A stretch of 9,193 bases of DNA from JARROD01 sp037384225. Lineage in GTDB: Bacteria > Pseudomonadota > Gammaproteobacteria > Pseudomonadales > Cellvibrionaceae. The stretch covers positions 1 through 9,193 of the forward strand of contig JARROD010000135.1 of the NCBI GenBank assembly GCA_037384225.1, written 5' to 3'. A model generated the notes under the pieces. That model was not told the origin of the DNA. It was given only the letters and a program-made list of their open reading frames with translations, and ran no database searches. The position numbers and the translations under genes are program-made. Of this stretch, positions 1 to 6,148 are shown in pieces. Numbering within the stretch: the stretch's first letter is position 1; the number at the start of each line of letters is the position of its first letter.

Positions 1-216
1 TTCCCATCTCGCGCAACAAGGTTGAGAGCCGATGACAAATATGGAAGTTCGGGACACCCACTGCGACGTTTCGCGAGAGCATCTATTTGGAAATCTGTTC
101 CGCCTCCGCCCAAAATGTGGAGTCTCGCCCGCCAAATAGTTAACCACACCGCCCTGCGCCGTGGAGGCCACCAGACGTAATCCTGAGCTGAGGGAGTTTT
201 AATGCATTTAACTCCC
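1..216. other. Window edge with no recognised gene
   Basis: No gene could be identified here. On the plus strand a frame is open from base 1 to a TAA at 178-180, and on the minus strand two frames are also open across most of the stretch, but none gave a family I recognise. Visible structures are a possible interleaved pair of inverted repeats (73-139) and an 8-bp inverted repeat (191-217), both listed separately. It may be the tail of a gene lying outside the window or further relic DNA next to the GH2 fragment. Confidence 0.35.
73..139. repeat. Two interleaved inverted repeats (possible pseudoknot)
   Basis: GCGAGA (73-78) is complementary to TCTCGC (123-128), and CTATTTGG (83-90) is complementary to CCAAATAG (132-139). 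The two pairs interleave, which is the topology of an H-type pseudoknot if transcribed. The 44-base and 41-base gaps are long and the arms short, so chance is quite possible. Confidence 0.3.
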
Positions 217-217
217 T
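191..217. repeat. 8-bp inverted repeat
   Basis: AGGGAGTT (191-198) and AACTCCCT (210-217) form perfect arms around an 11-base AT-rich loop that contains ATGCAT. The right arm ends exactly at the stop codon of the GH2 relic on the minus strand. No T-run follows the stem in either direction, so it does not qualify as an intrinsic terminator. It could be a protein-binding site or a stalled RNA end. Confidence 0.4.
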
Positions 218-382
218 TAAAAAATACCCCAACTCTTCAGGTGATAAAAGGGGTAGTGGGACAGACGCACGTAGTCGAAGCCGGCGGCCTTGATCGATCA
301 GTGCGGCGTCACGGTACTGGGCCGCGTCGGACAGGGCGTAACCGACGTAGACCTGGGTGTGCAGGCGCGCCTGCCGTTCCAG
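217..382 (-). pseudogene. Relic of a glycoside hydrolase family 2 enzyme
   Basis: Read on the minus strand, bases 352-296 encode a stretch containing YVGYALSDAAQYRDAALI. After a frame change near 291-300, the next frame encodes IKAAGFDYVRLSHYP (down to base 250). Joined, these match the conserved start of the GH2 TIM-barrel domain, where bacterial beta-galactosidase-like enzymes have an RHQ-x-YPYxGYALSDAAQYRDA...AGFDYVRLSHYPQ pattern. Homology stops after SHYP; the frame then runs about ten unrelated residues to TAA at 217-219. Upstream of about base 352 the sequence no longer resembles the family. The frame break lies at TGATCGATCA (291-300): removing one GATC restores the reading frame exactly. 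The enzyme would normally be several hundred residues, so this is a dead fragment of about 5-10 percent. It lies 221 bases beyond the receptor gene and on the same strand. Identification is from memory of the family motif, not a search. Confidence 0.75.
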
Positions 383-602
383 CCGCCGCGGAAAATGCGG
401 ACAGTTTATGCATAAATATCATAATAATACTATAAATATATGTCTGTCCTGGATCGGGGTATCTTTGTCGCCGGCATGGAAACGGCCTCTTGAAGCTGTA
501 TGTATCAATAGTATATCGGGTGGCGTATTGAGTTTCGTTTTGCTCGCGTTCGCTTGCTGCATCAGTCACTGCTTTGCTTCGGGCAGAACTCCTTGCGCCG
601 TA
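383..602. other. Gene-free stretch downstream of the receptor gene
   Basis: No supported gene. Bases 403-442 form a strongly AT-rich patch rich in ATA and TAT. Beyond that I see no family match. I looked for a terminator after the receptor stop at 603-605 in the minus direction and found no convincing stem followed by a T-run; only a weak 4-bp CAGT/ACTG palindrome occurs near 563-571. Confidence 0.4.
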
Positions 603-3107
603 TTAAAATTCCCATATAAGACCCAGGTTGGGCATAATGCTAAAGCTATTTTCACGCTCGGGTTCCAGCACAATCTCACTGTCAGTCCGCGCTAAGGTAA
701 AGGAACGGCCCGCCTCGTTGTTACGACCCAATAGGTTGATGATATCCACATAAAATTCGAGGTGGCTGGCCGGCAAGGAAATCTGCCGGCTGAGGTGAAA
801 ATCCAGGCTTGCATAATGTGCCAGATGGTTCCGATTGCGCGGCCCGATGACTAATGCCTGCTGATTGTCGGCATTTGTTATCAGTTCAAATTCCGTGGTG
901 GGCCAGCCTGTGTGATAGCTGTAGCGGAGCTGGTAATCCCATTTTCCCCAACGGCCCCGCGTACCAGTATTGATACTATGGCGTTGATCCCAGTTGCGGG
1001 GGATATATCGTCCTTCGATATCATCTTCCACTTCGGCGAAACTGTAGTTCAACCATCCTTCCTGATCCCAGGGCAGGGGGAATTCAAAGCCTAGTTCCAG
1101 CCCTCTGGCGCGGCCGTTGCGGGCAACCTGCTCCTGCCGGTCGGGGAGTGCTTCCGGTAGGATTTCGACTCGGTTGAATAAATTGTCGAAAAAAGGGTGC
1201 TGGTCTTCCAATTGCTTGTAGTAGAGCTCGGCTTCCCATTTTAATCCCGGCGCTGGCAGCAGTGTTACACCCAGCACCGTATGGTATGCCACCTGGGCGG
1301 AATAAAAACGCGCTATGCCATCTTCTACAGGCAACTCGTTCAACTCCTGCGCTTGTGTGAAACGCCCTAACGCAAACCGGTAGCTGAGGGTATTGCTCGG
1401 TTGATAAAGCAGATTGGCCCGCAGGCTCCACTGGGCATCACTGAATTGCTTTTCGTATTTTTGCCAGTCCCACCGCAGACCCCATTCCGCAACCCACTGC
1501 TCGTTCAGCAGCTGTCTGTCGCGTACAAAGGCGAACCCCTGATATACGTCTGCCGCAACATTGACGTCAACCTGTCCGGGAGGGAGTTCTGTTGCCACAT
1601 CGGCGTAGAGCGGATCGAAGCGGCTGGATCGCGTGTAGTCGTACTCCGCCTTGCCGGCTTTCGCCCCGAACCCGGTGGACAGTTGATGATTGTGCCAACC
1701 GCTCCAATTGAAAAACTGCTCCAGGGTGGTTTGGCGAAAATGACGCGAATCTTCCACCTTGGCGGTTACCACACCCTCGCGGTTGAGTTCTCCATCGCGT
1801 GAATTCCTGATTTCGCTCACACTCAGGAGGGTTTTACTGTCGAATTGTGGGTTCCAGTTTTTTTCCAGATTGAACCATGCGTAAAAGTTGTCATAGAACG
1901 AACGGGCGTATTCCTTTTCTTCCGCGTCATAGAAGCTGATTTCATCCCTAAACGTCAGCAGATTGCCGCTCAGCATCAGGCTCTCGTTTGGACGGTGGTC
2001 AAAGCGAAGAAAGCTGTCGTACATTTCCAATTTCAGGTCGTTATTATCCAGGTGCGGCACAAGCCATTGCAGGCTGCTGCGCCGCAGCCAACCGAGCCAC
2101 TGATTGCGATTGCCGGCATCGGCGCCGGCGAAGGAATAATTAAGGTTGAAGAGGCTGAGGGCCAGGCGATTCCAGTCCTCCCCATTGTTTTCGCGGGTGT
2201 GCAAATCCAGCACCCCGCTCATGCGGTTACCGAAGGGTACCTGAAAAGCGCCGCTGTGAAAGGTCGCCTCTTCGAGTATGCCGGCGTCCACCACGCTAAA
2301 CAGGCTTTGAAAATCCTTGAAGTGAAACGGTTCCAGCAGTGTCATGCCATCCAACAGCACCAGCACTTCGTCCTGCCGCCCGCCGCGCACCTGAGGCCTG
2401 GCGGATATGCCGTTGGTGGCGCTGCCGGGTAATTGGGTAATGAGTCTGAGTTTGTCATCCCCCGTGGCCGGCGCAAGGGCAAGTTCTTCTGCGTCGGCAC
2501 TGAAAGACCGGTTCAAACCATGCCGGTAAACAGGGTGCCGGCTGCCGGTAACCTCTACTGTTTCAATCAGGGGGGTGAGGCGCAGGGTCAGCGGTTTGCT
2601 TCCGGTTGGATAGGGAAACGTCAGGGAGGTATATCCGCCTGCCTCGACGTTGAGGACCAGGTAGCGGGCAGCGGGCGCGCCCAGGGTGAATGCGCCTTCG
2701 CTATCCGTAACCGTTTCCATGGAGAGTAGCCGGACACTGGCGCCATCGACAGGTGCACCGCTGATGGCATCCACTACACGTCCCTGAATCAGATTGACGA
2801 CCGGTTTCGGCTTTCCCGAGTGGGTTACCAGGTAGCGCGTTGGTCCGATTTGCCTGAGAGACAGGCCCTTTCCAGTTAGCCAGTGCTGCAATTGTTCGAG
2901 CATTGTCGCCGTGGCGGTCGCGTTATCCAACTCCACGGGGTCGCGATTGTCCAGCAGATCGGAGCTGTAATTAATGAAAATGCCCTGTTCTCGCAAGCGT
3001 TCAACAATCGCGCTGAAACTCGGGTTATCAGAGGCATAACAGAAGAGAGGCAATATCAGCAGGCTCGCGAGTGTTAGTAAACCGGCGGATAGGAGGGAAT
3101 AGGGCAT
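603..3107 (-). CDS. TonB-dependent outer-membrane receptor with STN signalling domain
   Basis: An 834-residue outer-membrane active transporter, powered by TonB-ExbB-ExbD. Visible layout: signal peptide (residues 1-25, cleavage near CYA/SD); STN domain about 29-98, the periplasmic module that talks to a FecR-type regulator in transducing receptors; a carboxypeptidase-regulatory-like beta-sandwich about 107-180 (start IQGRVVDAISGAPVDGASV); a TonB-box-like ETVEVTGSR at 182-190; plug about 215-306 with the PQVRGG...DEVLVLLDGM signature; then a barrel of about 520 residues ending in phenylalanine (LGLIWEF), as usual for outer-membrane barrels. It follows the sigma and FecR genes by 108 bp, the standard cell-surface signalling arrangement. 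The substrate cannot be read from sequence: iron chelates are the usual cargo of such trios, but the extra beta-sandwich and the nearby GH2 relic would also suit a glycan. The ATG is the first in frame after a TGA, but no Shine-Dalgarno is evident before it. Confidence 0.9.
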   Translation of the reverse strand: MPYSLLSAGLLTLASLLILPLFCYASDNPSFSAIVERLREQGIFINYSSDLLDNRDPVELDNATATATMLEQLQHWLTGKGLSLRQIGPTRYLVTHSGKPKPVVNLIQGRVVDAISGAPVDGASVRLLSMETVTDSEGAFTLGAPAARYLVLNVEAGGYTSLTFPYPTGSKPLTLRLTPLIETVEVTGSRHPVYRHGLNRSFSADAEELALAPATGDDKLRLITQLPGSATNGISARPQVRGGRQDEVLVLLDGMTLLEPFHFKDFQSLFSVVDAGILEEATFHSGAFQVPFGNRMSGVLDLHTRENNGEDWNRLALSLFNLNYSFAGADAGNRNQWLGWLRRSSLQWLVPHLDNNDLKLEMYDSFLRFDHRPNESLMLSGNLLTFRDEISFYDAEEKEYARSFYDNFYAWFNLEKNWNPQFDSKTLLSVSEIRNSRDGELNREGVVTAKVEDSRHFRQTTLEQFFNWSGWHNHQLSTGFGAKAGKAEYDYTRSSRFDPLYADVATELPPGQVDVNVAADVYQGFAFVRDRQLLNEQWVAEWGLRWDWQKYEKQFSDAQWSLRANLLYQPSNTLSYRFALGRFTQAQELNELPVEDGIARFYSAQVAYHTVLGVTLLPAPGLKWEAELYYKQLEDQHPFFDNLFNRVEILPEALPDRQEQVARNGRARGLELGFEFPLPWDQEGWLNYSFAEVEDDIEGRYIPRNWDQRHSINTGTRGRWGKWDYQLRYSYHTGWPTTEFELITNADNQQALVIGPRNRNHLAHYASLDFHLSRQISLPASHLEFYVDIINLLGRNNEAGRSFTLARTDSEIVLEPERENSFSIMPNLGLIWEF

Positions 3108-3186
3108 AGAAAGATAGTAATAAGGTTGAGTGTTATCCGTCGGCAGGTGGTCTATGGGGGGTATTCTCCGCAGCGTTCATCAAATT

Positions 3187-3192
3187 ATTATA
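3187..3192 (-). promoter_or_regulatory. Possible -10 box for the receptor gene
   Basis: The 108-bp gap between the FecR gene stop and the receptor start contains a perfect TATAAT on the minus strand, about 80 bases before the receptor ATG. No good -35 hexamer sits 16-18 bases upstream (the best is an AT-rich ATATTT). In known Fec-like systems the receptor gene often has its own promoter, read by the partner sigma factor, so separate expression is plausible, but this hexamer alone is weak evidence. Confidence 0.3.
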
Positions 3193-3215
3193 GCATCCCG
3201 TCGGTGAATAAATAT

Positions 3216-4292
3216 TTAACCTTCCACAATGGTAATTGTTTCGCTGGAGTTGGTGTCAAGGCGGAAACGGGTGGTTTCCAACACAGTGGTGAGTGCCTCG
3301 TACAGTGAAAGGTTATCGATATTTCCGTGCAGCACGGTCAACTCGCATTCCTGTTGCACCAGGGGGCTGGCAAATATCAGCGGTTTGCCCAGTTCCCGGC
3401 TCACCCAGACGAGAAAGTCCTTGAGCTTGGCATTTTCAATCTCAAAACTGGGTGCCAGAGCGATCGCCCAATTCCAGGCCGAGGCATCGGTGGATACAAG
3501 CTCCCTTGTAACCGTGCCGGTTTCGTTCACCGATACACGTTCGCCCGCCCTAGTGTGGATAGTGGTGTCCACGCGGTGTATATCCACCGAACCCTCCCGC
3601 ACGGCCACTGCCAGTAAATCCGGCAGGGCGTGCACCAGAAACTGGGTGCCTATGTCCCTGGCCCGGCCGTGGGCTGTAATGACAGTAAGGGCAGGTTTGT
3701 GAGCGGATGCATGTGTGCCCGTATCCATGTACAGCTGCCCGCGGGTAAGTGCCAGTGTTTCGCCACTGCTAAGGACCACGTCGGTACGCTCGTCTACGCG
3801 CACAGACGTTTCTCCCAGGGCCAGCGCCACTCTGGCCTCGGCGAGAGTACGCAGCCGGCTGTGTGCCGGTAGCGCGCGGCCCACTGTCAATGGCTGCCAA
3901 TCCACCTCGTCCGGGGCATTCCCGTCCGGGGCATTCTCCTGGCCGGAGATATACCAGGCATTCCCCAGAACTTTGGTCACGGTGGCTACAGGTGTCTCGC
4001 TGGCGTCTTTCAGAACGGTGATGGAAAAAATTAACCCGATCCCCACCATCAAGCTGGCGGCGGCAAGTAGCCAGCCCCAATTGCGCGTTGCCGGTGCCGC
4101 GGTGGTCGAGGCGGCGGGGTGCCGTTCATCCTTGCTCTGCTGCTGTTGTTTCCAGGCGCTGTAAACCTGCTGACGCACCCGTGCCTTTAGCGCCGTCGGC
4201 GCTTTCTGACGTTCGCCGGCGTGGGACAGCAGGCGGTTGAGGGTATCCTCTGCCGCCTGGTCGCCAGAGCCTTTGTCAAAATCGTTATTCAT
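3216..4292 (-). CDS. FecR-family transmembrane anti-sigma regulator
   Basis: A 358-residue inner-membrane regulator that links an outer-membrane receptor to an ECF sigma factor. The cytoplasmic N-terminal part (about 1-70) contains the helical anti-sigma region ending in VYSAWKQQ. One membrane helix spans about 72-94 (NWGWLLAAASLMVGIGLIFS). The periplasmic FecR domain covers about 101-255, with the characteristic GQLYMDTG and GTQFLV...VREGSVDI stretches. The C-terminal part, about 282-358 (FEIENAKLKDFLVWVSRELG...), has the STN-like pattern and is the expected contact for the STN domain of the receptor encoded next. The ATG overlaps the sigma stop by four bases (ATGA), with GGGAGG just upstream inside the sigma gene, so the two are translationally coupled. 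Residues 120-129 contain a repeated NAPDG/NAPDE from a 15-bp tandem duplication. The family assignment is firm; the signal is not known. Confidence 0.9.
   Translation of the reverse strand: MNNDFDKGSGDQAAEDTLNRLLSHAGERQKAPTALKARVRQQVYSAWKQQQQSKDERHPAASTTAAPATRNWGWLLAAASLMVGIGLIFSITVLKDASETPVATVTKVLGNAWYISGQENAPDGNAPDEVDWQPLTVGRALPAHSRLRTLAEARVALALGETSVRVDERTDVVLSSGETLALTRGQLYMDTGTHASAHKPALTVITAHGRARDIGTQFLVHALPDLLAVAVREGSVDIHRVDTTIHTRAGERVSVNETGTVTRELVSTDASAWNWAIALAPSFEIENAKLKDFLVWVSRELGKPLIFASPLVQQECELTVLHGNIDNLSLYEALTTVLETTRFRLDTNSSETITIVEG
3909..3938. repeat. 15-bp tandem duplication inside the FecR-type gene
   Basis: GTCCGGGGCATTCCC (3909-3923) is followed directly by a second copy (3924-3938) with one or two changes at its end. 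It is a multiple of three and keeps the frame, adding five residues (NAPDG then NAPDE) to a periplasmic loop between the membrane helix and the core FecR domain. This looks like replication slippage. Confidence 0.75.
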
Positions 4293-4927
4293 GTTGCCCC
4301 TCCCAAAAGTATGTCAGTGGCATTCTGAAAGGTATTGCGAAACGCTTTACGCGCCCGTTGCAGCAGTGATTGCACGGCTTCCGGGCTCTGCCCCAATTCT
4401 TCGGCGATGTGCTTGACGGAAAACCCTTTTACGTATTTCCATTCCAATATGTCGCCGTAGCGACCCGGCAGGTAATCCAGGGTCAGCAGGATCAGACGGA
4501 TCATTTCCTCGCGTTCGGATTGCGTGTCCGGCCTGTCGCTCACAGGGGCCTCCAGGGTTTCCAGCACCCTGCGGATTTCCTCATCGCTGTCGGCGACCAC
4601 TGAGCGCGCTTGCTGTTGCCGGTTGCGCCTGAAATGGACGCTGAGTTCGTTGCGGGCTATCTGGCATATCCAGGTAAACATACTGGCTTCCCCTCTATAG
4701 CTTTCCATATTGCCGAGCGCGCTGATCAGGGTGTTTTGGAGTATATCCTGGACGATATCCTCCTCCTCCACGCGGCGGCTCACAAAGCGGTAGACGCGAT
4801 CGAAGTAAATTTCGTAGAAGTGGTCGAATGCCTGTTCATCCCCCCTCGAAAGCGCTTTGGAAAGCTTGAAGTCATCCAGGTGCTCTGGAACCTTCGCCGC
4901 GAACCCCGCCGTATTTATACTGCCCAT
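4289..4927 (-). CDS. RNA polymerase sigma factor, ECF type
   Basis: A 212-residue alternative sigma factor of the extracytoplasmic-function group. Sigma region 2 spans about 27-101 and includes the core-binding stretch EEEDIVQDILQNTLISAL and the -10-reading FTWICQIARNELSVHFRR. A linker rich in acidic residues (about 102-140) leads to region 4 (about 142-200), whose helix-turn-helix GFSVKHIAEELGQSPEAVQSLLQRARKAF is at about 168-196. There is no region 1 or 3. It is followed by an overlapping FecR-type gene, so it is probably held or activated by that protein and directs transcription of the receptor gene and perhaps of itself. Region 4 (LEWKYVKGFSVKHIAEELG) is not a close match to the iron-uptake FecI type as I know it, so the subgroup is left open. 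The ATG has only a weak AAGA upstream; two GGGTTTAACC boxes lie 19-42 bases before it. Confidence 0.93.
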   Translation of the reverse strand: MGSINTAGFAAKVPEHLDDFKLSKALSRGDEQAFDHFYEIYFDRVYRFVSRRVEEEDIVQDILQNTLISALGNMESYRGEASMFTWICQIARNELSVHFRRNRQQQARSVVADSDEEIRRVLETLEAPVSDRPDTQSEREEMIRLILLTLDYLPGRYGDILEWKYVKGFSVKHIAEELGQSPEAVQSLLQRARKAFRNTFQNATDILLGGAT

Positions 4928-4945
4928 TCTTGCAAGTCCAGTGTT

Positions 4946-4969
4946 GGTTAAACCCAGTCGGTTAAACCC
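4946..4969. promoter_or_regulatory. Tandem near-palindromic boxes upstream of the sigma gene
   Basis: GGTTAAACCC occurs at 4946-4955 and again at 4960-4969, perfectly repeated with a four-base spacer (period 14). Each box is nearly palindromic (GGTT-A-AACC). They sit 19-42 bases upstream of the sigma start codon, in the leader or promoter region. This is what a regulator operator or a repeated promoter element would look like; which of these it is cannot be told from sequence. Confidence 0.45.
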
Positions 4970-5021
4970 GATCGCATTGCCTGTTTTTGCAGATTCTGTC
5001 TGTTAGAGTCCCGTGGGCGGG

Positions 5022-5041
5022 AAAATCAATCGCAGCGATTG
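5022..5041 (-). terminator. Weak possible terminator after arnD; perfect palindrome
   Basis: CAATCGCAGCGATTG (5027-5041) is a perfect odd palindrome with seven-base arms. In the minus direction it can form a six-base stem with a three-base loop, followed by ATTTT. That is a short stem and a short T-run, so termination of the arn transcript here would be partial at best. It could equally be an operator between the arn genes and the sigma operon. Confidence 0.3.
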
Positions 5042-5132
5042 TGGTTTCTATTGCCAACTTTTTCTACCCCCCATGAGGCTGGTATTGGGCAGGTTCAAGG
5101 GTTTGTTGCCGCGCATCAAGCGACAGTATCCT

Positions 5133-6062
5133 TCAGGCAACAGTGAGAGTGGCACTGGTGAGCGTGGCACAATCTTCACAGGCCAACACACCTGAACGTC
5201 CTTCCACTTCACGCCAAAGAATGTTTTTGCGCGGCAACGCAGTCAAATCCAATGTACGGTAGATATCTGAGAGCGTTACAATGTCGACGCCTTCCGACAG
5301 CCAGCTTCGCAGCAAACGTTCCATCACAGGCAACCATTTCATGCCCTCCAGCTCCGCGTGCAGGGTGTAAACATGACCGTGGGGAACTGGCCTGCGCACA
5401 GCTTCTCTTATTACCTCGTGCACATTGTCGCTGGTAATGGTGTCGCGGCCGATCAGTTCATCCAGCGTCGGCACAGTGGTGGGTATTTGCACGCATTGAG
5501 AGGTCACGCCGTCGAGTATCGGGTAAAAGGGCGCGTATCCGCGTACATCGCTGGCATAGCGAAACCCCATGGATTCCTCCAGCGCCAGAACGTATTTGTT
5601 GAGTTGCCAGCCGGCGGCGCCGAGGGTGGTCGGGTTGATGCCCACCGCTTTGCGAAAAGCATTGTATGCTTTGCGCATTTCATTTTCCGTCCACTGTTTG
5701 TTTTTGCCGGCCACAGCATCCTGCCAGCGGACATGGTCGTAACAATGCAGGCCCACTTCGTGGCCTTGCTCAAATGTCTTGTTCATCAAGTGCCCGGCTT
5801 TGCGGCCGATATCCGGCCCGGGCAGCAATACGCCGTACAACAGCGTTTTAATCCCATAGTGTTCGACAACGGAAGTGCGGTGGACTTTGCGCAAAAAGCC
5901 TGGCCGCAAAACCCTGCGCAGTGCGCGCCCGGTGTGATCCGGCCCCATACTGAACAGAAAGGTGGCTTTTACGCCGTAGCGCTCGAATAACGCCAGCAGT
6001 GCGGGAACTCCTTCGCAGGTTCCGCGATAAGTATCCACATCCACTTTTAATGCAATTTGCAC
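5133..6062 (-). CDS. arnD: 4-deoxy-4-formamido-L-arabinose-phosphoundecaprenol deformylase (ArnD)
   Basis: Removes the formyl group from undecaprenyl-phosphate formyl-Ara4N on the cytoplasmic side, making the reaction sequence irreversible before flipping. It is a polysaccharide-deacetylase-fold (NodB-like) metal hydrolase. Numbered from an upstream TTG at 6089, it has DVDTYRGT (D17, D19), the GLHCYDH metal-site segment (H115, H119), AAGWQ at 158-162, YASDVRG at 178-184, and a late HAELEG (H244), all as in E. coli ArnD, at a near-normal length. I chose the GTG at 6062 because it gives an N-terminus like E. coli ArnD (a few residues before the first DVD) and has AAGGA ten bases upstream; the longer TTG start at 6089 has no ribosome site. 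The gap to the arnC stop is 86 bases with no clear promoter, so the two are probably co-transcribed. All expected motifs are present, so this enzyme looks functional. Confidence 0.9.
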   Translation of the reverse strand: MQIALKVDVDTYRGTCEGVPALLALFERYGVKATFLFSMGPDHTGRALRRVLRPGFLRKVHRTSVVEHYGIKTLLYGVLLPGPDIGRKAGHLMNKTFEQGHEVGLHCYDHVRWQDAVAGKNKQWTENEMRKAYNAFRKAVGINPTTLGAAGWQLNKYVLALEESMGFRYASDVRGYAPFYPILDGVTSQCVQIPTTVPTLDELIGRDTITSDNVHEVIREAVRRPVPHGHVYTLHAELEGMKWLPVMERLLRSWLSEGVDIVTLSDIYRTLDLTALPRKNILWREVEGRSGVLACEDCATLTSATLTVA

Positions 6063-6074
6063 GAAGGAAAATTC

Positions 6075-6116
6075 CTTAGCCGTGTTCAATAGCTGTATTT
6101 AATAGCCGCGTTCAAT
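6075..6116. repeat. 26-bp-period imperfect direct repeat at the arnD 5-prime end
   Basis: The segment TTAGCCGTGTTCAAT (6076-6090) recurs as ATAGCCGCGTTCAAT (6102-6116), 26 bases apart. Each copy includes a TTG on the minus strand. A 26-bp duplication is not a multiple of three; the outer copy runs into TGA within ten codons. It adds to the case for the internal GTG as the arnD start. Confidence 0.5.
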
Positions 6117-6148
6117 CGATAAAGGGTTCGGGGCCGTAGCGATGTTTG

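Noticed and set aside
191..217. Inverted repeat considered as a terminator
   Set aside because: No T-run follows the stem in either direction.
291..300. TGATCGATCA considered as a laboratory fill-in scar
   Set aside because: It sits in otherwise natural degraded DNA with no vector sequence; a natural 4-bp slippage explains it as well.
202..695. Short plus-strand frames over 202-435 and 357-695
   Set aside because: They run antisense to the GH2 relic and the end of the receptor gene, and contain no family signal.
1845..2432. 195-residue open frame on the plus strand
   Set aside because: Lies wholly antisense to the receptor gene and has no recognisable domain; it is a shadow of the codon use on the other strand.
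3045..3107. Receptor N-terminus considered as a lipoprotein signal because of LPLFC
   Set aside because: The residues before Cys do not fit a lipobox (no small residue at -1), and TonB receptors are not normally lipoproteins; an ordinary signal peptide ending CYA fits better.
3133..3180. A 15-codon minus-strand frame (MNAAENTPHRPPADG) before the receptor, considered as a leader peptide
   Set aside because: No ribosome site, no codon pattern suggesting attenuation, and no alternative hairpins were seen.
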